Assembly: GCA_038501625.1 (NCBI GenBank)
Contig: JAZAYU010000001.1
Coordinates: forward strand, 8,669,374 to 8,733,373
Reading direction: 5' to 3'
Source: Corbicula japonica
Taxonomy: Eukaryota > Mollusca > Bivalvia > Venerida > Cyrenidae
Length of the DNA: 64,000 nt
Shown: positions 35,622 through 47,800 of the stretch, one piece after another
Layout: the number at the start of each line of letters is the position of its first letter
Numbering within the stretch: the first letter of the stretch is position 1
Notes under the pieces: generated by a model
Told to the model about the DNA's origin: nothing
Database searches by the model: none
The model's input: the letters and a program-made list of their open reading frames with translations, nothing else
Position numbers and translations under genes: made by a program

Positions 35622-35790
35622 ACAAGAGCTGTCACTTGAAATTGACATATGCCCCCAAAATGCAGCTTTGAAATCGAATTGGTATACATATGTAGTAAAA
35701 ATATGCCTGTGGAAGTTAAATAGTCAAGAGTAAGGGCCTATAACGCTTGCGACTATATGCTCCCTCGAATTTCTTCGGGGAGCATAAAAA
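35622..35790. repeat. Short element ending in a GCTCCCT/GGGGAGC hairpin (family G)
   Basis: AACAAGAGCTGTCACTTGAA at the left, CATATGCCCCCAAAATGC inside, and ATATGCTCCC ... GGGGAGCATAAAA at the right. The same ends (ATATGCCTCCC ... GGGGGCATAAA) close the element at 36355-36703. Confidence 0.6.
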
Positions 35791-36323
35791 AGTGTGGCCT
35801 TAACTTGCCAGTTTGTGTACATACACTGTATACATCTAAGACTCTATCAAATTTAGTCTTAATATTTTGAGCATGTGCTTCAAATTTGTTGTTGTTTTTC
35901 TTGTTGTTGTTTTACTTCCAAACAGTGAATAACATATTCACAAAAGTCTGATTTTCAAAGTGCTATAAAGTAAGAAAGTTTTTTTGGTCACTATCCATAG
36001 AAAATGACAAAATTTACCCTATAAAATCTTCCAGAGCAAAGTTCTTAATATTGCATAACACAGATCTAAGCAGCAAAGTTCATCAGGTCATTGTCCGGCA
36101 ACTGGATCAATAAACTGGTAAACATCATATGTAGCTGAAGACAGGTAGAAATACTGGAATTTTAACTAAAATTTTTGTTTCAAATTTTATCACTGAACAA
36201 CCAGTGAATTAATTGTTCAGGACAGATTGAATTTTAAGATGGTATAAAGCTTGTGTCAAAATCTGGTTGATAACTGTAGAAAATCAAAGGTTAAAAACAG
36301 AATTTAAAAGAAAAATTAAAGAT

Positions 36324-36354
<31 letters not shown>
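36324..36354. repeat. Interstitial telomere-type repeat (TTAGGG)n
   Basis: 31 bp made of TTAGGG units, with one unit expanded to TTTAGGG. TTAGGG is the telomere repeat of molluscs. It directly abuts the left end of a family G element. Confidence 0.85.
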
Positions 36355-36703
36355 TGAAAAGGCCCATAACTCAGCCAAAATTAATCCGACCAGAAATTCC
36401 TTTTGCTATGCACAACTAGGCTTGGTGACAAACACTCCTGTGAAGTTTCAATGAAATCCCTCAAGCGGTTATGGAGAAGAAGCGAGGACAAGATTTTGCT
36501 AAAAAGGGCCATAACTCAGCCAATAATAATCCGAGCAGAAAATCCTGACGATATGCACAACTATGCTTGGTGACCAACACTCCCATGAAGTTTCAAAGAA
36601 ATCCCTCCAGCGGTTCCGGAGAAGAAGCGAGGACAAAATTATTTCGGACAGACGGACGGACAGTGCGATTACTATATGCCTCCCTTCGGGGGCATAAAAA
36701 GTA
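36355..36703. repeat. Family G element with two tandem units of about 147 bp
   Basis: GGCCCATAACTCAGCC (36360) and GGGCCATAACTCAGCC (36507) begin two similar units that share GCACAACTA.GCTTGGTGA, TGAAGTTTCAA and GGAGAAGAAGCGAGGACAA. It ends with GACAGACGGACGGACAG and a CCTCCCTTCGGGGG hairpin. It lies just downstream of the ATOX1 coding sequence. Confidence 0.8.
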
Positions 36704-36771
36704 AGTTCAGACTAGCTCTGTTATATCTGATTCATTGTGTTAAAGTTCTGATAAGTGTTCAGCAAATGTTG

Positions 36772-37895
36772 TTACCTCTTCTCTCCTATATAGCTACAGG
36801 TCTTGCCAGTTTTCTTTAATGTCTCCAGCAGCTCATCTTGACTCAGGGTAGATGTTACAGTGACCTTCTTGGCTTCTAAATCTGTTTCTACAGATGTAAC
36901 CTTATCTGAAACAAGTAGGTTTATTTTGTAGCATTTCAGCTGATTGCAAGTTGCATTACAGGCTTAGGACACAGGTATGGCCAAAAAATGACTAACACAT
37001 GTTGATTTTTTAACCCTTTCTTGATCAATACAACTTTTACAACAAGGTTGATTATTGTAGCTCGAGATTAGCAGGCACATGCATGCCCTCCGAGCTGCAT
37101 CTCCACTGTTCACTTTTTGGTCAGAAATAACCTAATCAAACAAAGAAAACAGTGTACACCCACATCAGACAGTACAGATGTGCTGAATGATCTGAATCTA
37201 TAATGTTCGCCAATTTGATAAAAGTTTTATCTATGGAGTAAAGGGTTAAGTGAAATATGGATGTTGGACAAAGTTTATTTTAGTTCTATCAGTGTTTACA
37301 TCATAAACAGTCAAATGATTCTAATTTTATTTGGTCCACATAACATGTGAGGTTTATTCTTAGACCCGTGACTGAACACATAACAGGGACAAAAACAGAC
37401 ATATGCCCCTAGTGTAGACCACTAAAACGTGGCCGATCAAAATTACAGTAGTGTAAACACCTTACAAACCAATTTTCTCTTTCCATCATGCTAACTAGAC
37501 ATGGGTTTAAATGAAATCCCATTTCAATATCTGGAATGTTTAAATCAACATTGAAATCAAAGTAAGTCTGTAAGGAATGTTTCTAACAAGGGAAAACTTG
37601 GTTTGGAGAGAATTCCTTGTTTTTTTTAGGATTTTATAATTAATATAAATAAAAGTAAATGTTGTTTTTAAAAATTATATAATAAAAAAAATCACCTGAT
37701 ACTGACTTGGAACTACCATTTCAAACTAAATTTTCTGCTCTGAAAACCTCATTATCTGTATTTGTGAATCTAAAATGTAGGAGGATTAGAAAATAACATA
37801 TAATAAATATAACTCAAACCTCCAAGTTTTCCCAGCACTCTTTTAGCAGCACCTGAACACCCTTCACAGGTCATTTCCATTGAAAACTCATAGGT
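36772..37895 (-). CDS. ATOX1: ATOX1 copper chaperone, two coding exons found
   Basis: Minus-strand exons 37820-37895 and 36772-36905 (TAA at 36774-36772) join in frame to give 69 residues: TYEFSMEMTCEGCSGAAKRV..., then DKVTSVETDLEAKKVTVTST... and LKKTGKTCSYIGEKR. The MTCEGC motif is the Cu(I)-binding MxCxxC loop; the C-terminal KKTGK..SY is the conserved loop facing the partner metal site. The human protein has 68 residues and the same layout. ATOX1 carries cytosolic copper to the ATP7-type pumps of the secretory pathway. The start codon is missing: the 37895 boundary is a TACAG acceptor in phase 0, so a short upstream exon should supply the Met and about one residue; I could not locate it. 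A possible alternative 3' exon is noted at 34971. Confidence 0.92.
37010..37249. mobile_element. Family A MITE in ATOX1 intron
   Basis: TTAACCCTTTCTTG to GGAGTAAAGGGTTAA, TTAA on both sides, halves diverged. Confidence 0.85.
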
Positions 37896-38099
37896 CTGTA
37901 ATATTGAAATAAACATACCATTAGCAACTGTGTACCTATTTATCAGTTTATATTACTGTTATTTGAACTTAGAAAAGAATAAAACCAATCTGTCATGTTA
38001 TGCTGATAATGCATCAAGTCTAAACAGAGGATCAACAATGATATAAGTTGTGTGTTAAACTCAATAGATGCCAAAAGCGTGAATGAAAACTTAATTTAA

Positions 38100-38340
38100 A
38101 TAACACTTTCCTGCACCTTTATGGTGGGGTGAAAAGTGTATATCCAGATCAGCCAGCACATCCATGCCCTCTGATTAGGATCTGCAGTGTTTGCTTTATG
38201 CTTTATTTAATTATTAGGTTATTCTGACCAAAAATTGACTAGTGCAGATCCAGATCAAATGGCAGTGGTGTGCCTTCTGATCTGGATTTTGCACTGGTTG
38301 CACAAGTGTTAAAATGCATAAAGATGGAGTAAAGGGTTAA
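38100..38340. mobile_element. Family A MITE
   Basis: TAACACTTTCCTGCACC to GGAGTAAAGGGTTAA with mirror halves around CAGATCAGCCAGCAC. Confidence 0.82.
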
Positions 38341-38796
38341 GGACCTGTGAAAAAAATGCAAGCACTTCAGGAACACCACCAAATTCCTGTCAGAAACCCT
38401 CCTGGACATTTAACTACATTTTGTCACAGGGTAAGAATGTGCATGCACCCAGTCCAAGATTCAGAAATGCTTATCTCTGACCAGTGCAAAAGGTCTCCCC
38501 AACTCAGCTATAGTCTACAGGGCCTGTTTTAACATTTCCCAAAATGTTTACCTGATTTTAACACCATAATTATACCCCAACCCCACCCAACACAATTAGA
38601 AATTCATCACCCAACTGCAAAGTTATATAAGTAACATAAAGTGTGACAACCGTGGAAATACTAACAAGCAATGCTGCCATGATCTCCCATCTGCACTAAA
38701 GGCCCTAAGGTGGGACATATGAGCAGCCAACCTTCCATTTGAACTGAGAACCAAGACTCTTTTTCTTTCTGGGCAAGTGCACTGATGTCATAACTA

Positions 38797-39827
38797 ATTA
38801 TGCCTTATTCTCATCGATTCGGGATTTCCCATCGATTTGTGACGTCATAAAAATGGCCAGAATCGCCGCTCGTGCGCTGTAAATTTCGTCCGAGTACTAC
38901 GCAAGTTTCACTGTGAGCAGTTTCCAACGCATTAAGAACAATAAACATGCGAACTAAGCATGTAACTCCTCTTAATATCAAATTATATTTGCCTAAATTA
39001 CAATTTCCTTTAGAAAATTACTGTTTTGTCCCAAATTTCACTAAAAAGCAACATTCGCCCACTTCCGTTTCAACACCGCCATTTTCAAGGGAAATCACTG
39101 TGAATAGTTTTCCAATAAAACGACCTTGAACTACGTCACAGTTCATAAAGTGTGTGCCATAGAGCGGAACGTAGTCCAATTAAAAGCCAATTATGAAATG
39201 ATTAACTGTGAATAGTGTGACAAGTGCGAACAATGGCATTCTGTACGAAAATCCGGGTAGTTAGACGACATAGTACATTCCTATGCCCCAACTGTGAAAA
39301 TAAGACTATCCAAGAAGATAGTTTAGTTTTGTTTCGGTGTTTTCAATGTTATAATTGGTCAGTTTCCAGTTAAATAAAACTGTTTGTTTTGTTTTAGTTG
39401 ACTATTGTTCATATGAAATGTTGTTAAATTCTTTAATGGTTACCAACTTCAATATCATTAAAAGGATTAATTCGTCCCAAAAAGTTGGATATTTTTTACT
39501 ACTTACTATTAATGGAAAGCAACCTTCAATTTCTGATCCGAACTGTAGCGCGTGCCCTTACCTGCTGTCAACATTCCCGTCATCCAATCAAAATCCCGAA
39601 CCGATGAGAAAAACTTTGACCTGCGATGATTAGCATGGTTGACTAATTCAGGTACGATTTTTTTTCAACATTGAGATTTTTTAACGAATTTTTTGTTGGA
39701 ATTGTATAGTAAAATTGTTTTTTTTAATACGATTATGTTTTAAAATGGTGTGTTTAATTTGTTTGATATGTTTTATTATCTCTTAATACCACATAAGCGT
39801 CCCGAATCGACGAGAACACAGCATAAT
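38797..39827. mobile_element. TIR element of about 1.03 kb between ATOX1 and ASAH1, TA flanks
   Basis: The left end ATTATGCCTTATTCTCATCG and the right end (reverse strand) ATTATGCTGTGTTCTCGTCG continue into TTCGGGA on both; about 26 of 30 positions match. TA precedes the left end (38795-38796) and follows the right end (39828-39829), compatible with a TA target duplication. The interior contains a GTGACGTCAT CRE-like site at 38839 and small open frames but no recognisable transposase. Confidence 0.65.
39233..39373 (+). CDS. Tiny zinc-ribbon-like open frame inside the TIR element
   Basis: ATG 39233 to TAA 39371-39373, 46 residues. It carries CPNC at 18-21 and CFQC at 36-39, a C-x2-C-x14-C-x2-C spacing like a zinc ribbon, with basic residues before it. 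It could be an exon or remnant of an element-encoded protein, or chance. I do not recognise the family. Confidence 0.2.
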   Translation: MAFCTKIRVVRRHSTFLCPNCENKTIQEDSLVLFRCFQCYNWSVSS

Positions 39828-39829
39828 TA

Positions 39830-40590
39830 TTTGGCCTGATTAAATAGCTTTGCCAAAAAGAGTGACAGGTTTCTAACTGCAATTTCAAGCTCTTTTAGAA
39901 CCTGACCATACAGTTATTTTGGGAATACAAACTTGGGGTATTTTGTCGTTTTTGGGGTTTTCTTTCTTTGAATTACCCCTTAATCAGTAGGGCGTAATAA
40001 GCGTCTATTGACAGAGATTATAATTTTATAAATTACACATGATTTAAAAGAAGTTTCTGTTTTAGAAAATAAGTTCAACTGGGTAAAATTAAATAAAAAT
40101 GAATCTTGTTGAAGGAAACAATATCTAATAATCATTCTCTACCTTTGAAGACATTATCGACAACTTTTTAATTACACGTCTTACTTCCTGCTTTTGATGT
40201 GAAAGCGTTTTGTTAACGCAGATTTAAACGAAAAGTATATTTTTGCTTTTTATTTCTGTATGAATCCAGTATATTTACAAAAAGTGAAAATATTTCCGGC
40301 TAGCAGATATTGAAAAAAAAACAACAACAATTATTTTAAATTTTTTAGCTTCTCTTAGAAATTCTTCCTTAAAAATTATTTTTGTGTTTCGTCTAAATAA
40401 ATGCTATTTCTACTTTCATTATTATTTCATGTGACAATTATTAATAATGACAGGTAAACTGATATTTTTTCATACTATTCTTGAATAGTCTTATTTTGTT
40501 AAATTTCACTTCCTGTCAGAGATGTTGTGGTGATGCACAGTAATTATGTAATCGCTATAGGCATATTAACACGAGCTGTCTGATAATCAA
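39830..40590. other. AT-rich intergenic DNA
   Basis: No exon or defined repeat was recognised. A non-coding 5' exon of ASAH1 should lie somewhere upstream of 41829, because the first coding exon is preceded by an acceptor. Confidence 0.4.
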
Positions 40591-41480
40591 ATTTGGATGT
40601 CAAATTTTAAAAACAAATGTTTTAAGAGGTATGAACTTTTCAAATGTTGCCTATAACATTGAAAGTACTTGTCGTTTTGCATTAACAATGCCATCTGTGG
40701 AAACAAGAATGATAACTACTGTTTAACTTTTTTAGTTATGCCCCTTTCAAATATCTTTAATATGAAACTTTAAATGTTGCCTAAACTTCAAAACTTACCA
40801 AAACTACTTGCCCAATTACCTTAATACTTGTAATATATCATTTGGATGAATGAATCCATACGTGACAACAAGAATGACAACTTCTGTTTCAATATTTTTG
40901 AGTTATGTCCCTTTCAAATGACTAATATGAAACTTTATATTACCTATTTCTTTAATAATACTTGTCCTAGTTGCTAAATACCATAATATGTCATCAGTAT
41001 GAACAAATTCATTTCTTACAGCAAGAGTTATAGTTCCTCTTTCACTTTGTTTTATGTTATGGCCCTTTCTTTAACATGGAACTTTTTGTTGCCTATAACA
41101 TTAAAAGTAATTGTCTTCTTAACCTAATATTTGAAATATATCACCTGCATAAACAAAGCCTTATGTGGCACTGAGAATGATAACTCTTGAATAACTGTTT
41201 CTTAGTTATGCCCCCTTGAATAAATGTTTCTTAGTTATGACCCTTTCAAATAACTTTAAACTGAAACTTTATTGCTTATAACTTGGAAAGTTTTTGTTCT
41301 TTTGACACAAAAGTTAATATATGTCATCAGTTTTATTGAAGTTATATCTGTTTTGAGTTATTCTTCTTTAAAATGACTTAAACCTGAAACTTAATTTTGC
41401 TTAAAACTGGACTATAAAATCAAGAATCTAATACCTGATCAATTATAATTTAATCAGTAACTTTGTAGTATTACAATGAA
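40591..41480. repeat. Degenerate tandem repeat, about 160-bp spacing
   Basis: The block AGTTATG.CCCTTTCAAAT recurs near 40735, 40902, 41055, 41207 and 41236, with AACAAGAATGA.AACT and ATATGAAACTTTA between. A decayed relative is at 44.3-44.57 kb. Confidence 0.65.
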
Positions 41481-41841
41481 ACCTGAATTACATCTTTTTT
41501 ATCATATACAATAAAACATAGGCCCACATTTAAACATTTTGCAAGTATGTGACACATTGTTCCACAGTATGCCAAATTCTAGTGTAAATATTGAGTAGCG
41601 ATCAACCAGGTGCTAGGTGGCATAGGCAGTATTATGCATATCCTTTACCACCCATGAACAGACTCGATCAGTCCGGGCCTGCATTATTTTGATATCTGTC
41701 ATGTTCAGTAGCTTTCAATTCAAAGAAATATGTTACTGTGCATACCACCATATTATGATTCGTTAGAGGAATTTGTCTTCATTTTAGAGGATGAAGTTGA
41801 AGTGTAAATACTATTTTACTAATTGCAGGAACACAGCAAAG

Positions 41842-44800
41842 ATGAACACTCTTATCATCATTATTGTGTCATGTGTTCTGGGATTTGCTGCAGCTTCAAG
41901 CCCAAAAGTAAGCATTTGTTGAGGGTAGGAATGTTTCAATAGTTTCCTATTTCCTTGTGAAGTACTGAAAGGGAATGGAAAGTTTGTTCCCATTGTTGTT
42001 GTTCTTGGATTTGTGTTTCTGATCTTTGGCTTAACAGACAATATTTATATTCTGTTCTGTGTTAAGAAGCTGTAAATGCTGACTGTTCCAAGAATTGAGG
42101 ACTTACTAATATTTTCTCTAATTCTAGGTCGCAGATACTTGCGTTCATGGCTCATACCCTCCAAAGAGCAGGTAAGCATGTAAACCATATAATAACATAT
42201 TACTGTCAGTGTCAAATACTGTGAATTATGTCTCCTCTATCTGGTTTCAACTTTCCGCCGAGTAACACTAAGGAGTTCCATATAATCCAAAGTCTTTAAC
42301 CCTTCCTCCATATTATTATAGGTAGTGATGTAACGATTATCGATTAAAATCGCTTAATCGTCTATGAATGCCTTTTCAATTTGATAATCGATGTCATTCC
42401 CTCATAATCGATTTATATTGATGTTTACCACTGTCAGTTAAGTACAGCATAATAAGGCATATTTTAGTCATTTATTTGTACAAGTCATAAATTTTGTTGA
42501 CCTTGTAGGTATTTTTTTCCATTTACAACCTGTTTTTGGGGTTGCAGGGATTCAAATAGGTGCAGATTTTTGCATTTTGATGCACACAAATTTGATTTGT
42601 TCCACTTTTGACTGGATATATTTTTTGCAAAGCATTGTTCTTTCATCCTATTTTCATTCAATGATTAGTACACGAAAAATATAATTGAAAGATGTTATAT
42701 TTTATCTTTAAAACTCCAAATTTTATGTTAAAAGTGGCAGCAACCACACAACAGTAAGGGGTAATTTTGTAAGCTAGTACCATTTTGTGAATGATACACT
42801 AAGCTGTTTCATAAATTGGTTCTTATCAATGAAATCACATTGGAAGTGGGAAATGATTCCAGCCAATGACTGTTAATGATTTGCAACCAATATCACAATA
42901 CTATGATTGTGTCTGAAATTGTTAGCAAATAAAGGTTCAAAGGGTGTAGTTGTCTCTTGAATAGTGATTATTAAAAATACTTTACTACCAAATGGGATTA
43001 CATATGTATGTGATGCTATCATAATTTACAAATGCATTAACAATTGAACATGTTCAGTCATCAATCCAAGATCATTTCATACTGAATTCTATTAGAATTC
43101 TGCTTCAACTTTGAAACAAAACTAGCATGGAAATTTTACCAGCAGAATTTAAAGTACTTAGTTTATGTATTTTTGTTCTTGATTTCTCGCAGAAAAAAGC
43201 ACTGTATTATTTTGCTAAAACTAACCCCAAAAACTGGGCAAAGCATTCATGTCACACAACATAGCACCCAGACTAACCTTCTGTAGATTTTCAAGTTAAC
43301 ATTATAGCTGTACAAGAATGTAGGTTCTGTTATTTACATAATGACTGTATATTGTTTAACTGAATTGATTCTCTCAATTGTCTTATATACATTTAAAGTA
43401 GCTAGTTTATAGAACATAATTAAACATTAAAGGTGCATAGCAAAACACAGGCATTAACCTTCAAAGCCTGTGTCAAAGTTTTCGATTATTTTCTGATTTA
43501 AATCGATTTCTTCTAGAAATTTCGATTCGATAATCGATTATGATATTTGTCTGATTCTGCAACACTAATTATAGGCATTTTTACGCATGTGCGACCAGTG
43601 TAGATCCAGATCATCCAGCACATCAAAAAGCGAACAGTGCAGATCCTGATCAGATGGCACTGATATGCTGGCTGATCTGGATCTACACTGTTTGCCCATG
43701 CAATAAAGGTGTATTTATGGAAGAAAGGGTTAAACTTAATAGGATAATAATAATATACTTAATGAGTAGATGATGTCAGACTATCGTTTTGGGGTGTTTG
43801 CTGTTGTCCTCAGCCGTTGATAATTCAACAGAAGCCAGAATGAAACATTGTGATATTCACACCAACTTTTAGAATTATGAAACAGAGTAAGTAGTGTCCT
43901 ATTGGTACAGTGTTACAGATGGTCAGAAAAAGGACTACGTTTTTTCACCCAAATCTGTATGAATTTATTACGTTCTCACAAATAGTATTCCAACATACCA
44001 TAAATGCACCAAAGAAAGTACTATTTAATACAAGTGGTTTCAAAATCTTGTTTTTCAGCCAGAAGGTACCAGAATATATAATCAACTTGGACTTACCGCC
44101 GTCTCAGAGATGGAATGCTGTAGCAGTGGAGAAAAAGAATGAGGTAAGAGTTATTTGGAATTTAAATATTGTAATACATGTACAACAAGACAAACAAAAG
44201 TAGAAAAAAATGGTCTAATGAATGCAAGAGAAAATCAGTTAAATAAAATGAAAAAGAAAAAAAGAAAACATTACTGTGGTTGAAAACATTTTTGTTTGTT
44301 AACACAAAAAGTTCATCTCCTTATTACTTTGAATTTTGCATTAACAATTTTATGCATTTACTTTTGAACTACATAAGATATCAACTTGAAGCTTGAAATT
44401 TGTATTCACCGCCATAATCTTCATTTTTTCTGCAAGACCACAACTTTGCTACACATATTTTTAAGTTATGCACCCTTTTCACTCCGACTTGGAATAAGTT
44501 TTTATGTTCTTGGTCCCTAACTTTAAATCTACTTGAAATATCAGCTTGAAACATGGAATATATATACACACTATCCTAAAAATATGATGCACCACAAAAA
44601 ATGGGGCTTGTGGTCTATGCAACCAGTTTAGAACCAGATCACCACTTGAATCTGAGCAGTCTGATAAATGTCTACACTGTTGGCCATTCAGTCAGAGACA
44701 TATTTTAAACGCATCAGGAAACAGTTTAAATTATTTTTTGACAGCATATGTCTGCAATTTGATTAGGATCTACATCTAGACACTGTCACTAAACTTTATT

Positions 44801-47800
44801 TTGCCATCGTGCTTCAACTGTATATTAAGGATACAAAACAAAATATAGAGGATATTTGTTTTTACCAGTGTAAGATAGAAATATATTTCACCGAGTGAGT
44901 TCCGGAATTCATATTTTCACGAATGGCGAAGCCATGAGTGAAAATACATAATTCTGGAGTACACGAGTGAAATATATTTCTATCTTTCACTGGTAAAAAC
45001 AAATTTTCTTTTTTATGCTTTAAGTGCACAATTTACGTCAAGACGCCATATACCCAAACTTGAACCCATTTTCTAAATGTTCTCATTCAGAATATTATGT
45101 GCGTTTGGGTACCAACGCTAAAAAACAGTGAAAATAAAATTGATATACCACTGTTTGACAACAATGTAATATCATTTTTATTTCACTAAGAGAATTCTAT
45201 AATTCACTGGAAAGCATAACATAAAAAAATATAATGACAAACTCCAGGGTCAATACATTTAAGTTATAATTTTAGCATAAACTATGTTATTTTTCAGATT
45301 AAAGATATCATTGGAGGCTTCAAGAGTTTCATTAGTGAATTTGGAGGTATTGCACAAGAAATCATGTACTTCATTGATTTGTTGGGGGTAAGTTGCGTAA
45401 AACCTTAATCACCATTAGATAATTGTTATTCACTTTTTCTTTTACTCCTTTCCTCCATGGCATGGGCGAACAGTGTAAATCTAGATCAGCTATACTCTGC
45501 ACATGCAATAAAATGTGTATATATGGAGTAAAGGGTTAAAATTCCACAAAAGCCATGTTTGCTTTTGACTTGACTCAAATTATTTCCTTGTTGTGTCTGA
45601 TTAATGGTTAACCCTGTGTCCATATATATCCATTTTATGGCAAGTGCAATCAGTGCAGATCCATACCGGCTTAGTAGCCTACACAAGTGTGCCATCTAAT
45701 CAGGATCTGCACTGTTAGCTTTTTTGTCAGAAATAAAAAAATAAATAAAAATGCGAACAGCGCAGATCCTGATTAGATGCCATGGATGTGCTGGCTGATC
45801 TGGAATTACACTGTAAGCTCACTTCATAAAAGCATAATTATATATGGAGGAAAGGGTTAAAATCTATTATTCACTGGTTAAACTCATAACAATACTTGAT
45901 AAGTGAACAACTTTACAAATGTACATGAAGTATTGTTAAAGGCTATTAACTTCCTGTTTAAAGTACTGAATGAGTTAATTTATATATCCTGTCAATTGGT
46001 TCTAAGTTAACCACTTAGTTTTTCTTCAGTTTTGTCAAAATTGAATGCTTTTATTTTGAATAAATATTTAGGAAAATGTTGAATATGAATTTAAAAACAT
46101 ACGAGGTTGTTTTTATGCCCTGAACTATTAAATCAGAGTTGCTCCTTTATCCTTTATTATATATAAATGCATTTAATGCATGTACGACTAGTGTAGATCC
46201 AGATCAGCCAGCACGTCTGATCTATCTGATCAGGATCTACACGGTTTGGTTTTTGGTCTGAAATAACTTAATAAATTTAAAAGGGAACCATGTAGATCCA
46301 GATCAGCTGGCACATCCCCATCTGTGATGGCTGAGCAGGATTAACACTGTTTGCCCAAGCCATAAGGCATTTTTATGGAGGAAAGTGTTAAAAATAAATC
46401 AACCCAGAAAAGATGTCCTTCAATATAGGAGAGAACCATTTCCTTTACCTTCTTTATGGCTTTTATCCCACAGTGAAAATCAGATTGCATATCCATGCCA
46501 ATGCTGTTCATTTCTCATAATACAACTAGAGAAATCCCCAAACTAATCTTATCTTACAACTGCATATACACATTGAATAAAAACCATATCTGATGGAGTA
46601 AAGGGATACTACAATTTGAGAAAATCCCCTTCTGCAGCTGCAGAAGAATGGGAGGTTAGCAGTCAGAACCAGACTGTGTTGTAGATGTAAAGCAGTGTTA
46701 TCTGTTTAGATTTTTGTGTGTACTAGTTTCATTCAATGGTTTTGATGTTATATTAACTGAAATTCAGTTAATTCACAACTGTAAAAAAATATAATATTTA
46801 TCTGAAACAAAATATAAAATTGTGAAAATAGCTGTATTGTTTACTTCAGACTGCTGGATATAGGTACCCAGGGTAGATCCAGATCAGACTTAAGGGATCT
46901 GCAGGCTGATCTGAATGTATTATTATGCGACTGTCAGTAAATTAGAAAATGATATATATATATATAATGCTATGTCCAAATAAATGTAGTTTAAAACCTC
47001 AGGAAAGACACAAAATAAGATTTGAGTAGTATTTGTATATAGCTGACATTCTGCATGTTACAGGTGGGAACATTCAGCATGAGGTTAACCTCATTCATTA
47101 TTATAAACATTAATTTCTACAGTATTGTTTTACTTTCAGCCAGTGTTTGTAGATGCTCTACCCCAGCCATTCCAAGATGAGATGAGAGGAATTTCAAATG
47201 TTACTGGCATTGAAATAGGTATTTTTACTTCTTTAATGCTATGTCCAAATTATAATTTATAAGGGTTTTATTTGGAAGTGTGTAGATCCAGATCAGCTGG
47301 CACATCCATGCCATCTGAATCTAAATTGGTCGCTTCTTGATCATGTAAATCTAAAAGTGTACAGTGTGGATCCTGATTAGACAGCACACAATTTAATGTA
47401 AAAGTTAAAATGTGATAAAACCTGTATGTAATCAAGGTGTTGAGAGTTAATGTTATTGTCTTTTAAATGCTGGAGGTTCCTTAGATGCTTATAGCCAACC
47501 ATTAAACTTGAAATAACCTGTTTTAGCTTCTGCACTAGAGTTCTTTCTAGATTATGTAAGAAACAATAAATTCAAGTGATATTAAAATGTCAAACGCTGT
47601 ACAGGAAAACTTGATGTTGATGAAATTTTTATGTGCACCTTTTCTGTGTATGTTAGTATTGTTATTGGTGATTGCTTAACACAGCTCAAAGAGATATTCA
47701 CAGTGTATTTTTGTTGTTTCAGGGGAGATAACTCTGTACAACATCTTCTATGAGATCTTCACAGTGTGTACCTCCATCATAGCAGAAAGCCCAACAGGGA

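Noticed and set aside
39355..39633. 92-codon frame in the TIR element
   Set aside because: It has no ATG at its start and overlaps the zinc-ribbon-like frame in another phase. The Cys pairs are not in a recognisable arrangement, so it was not called.
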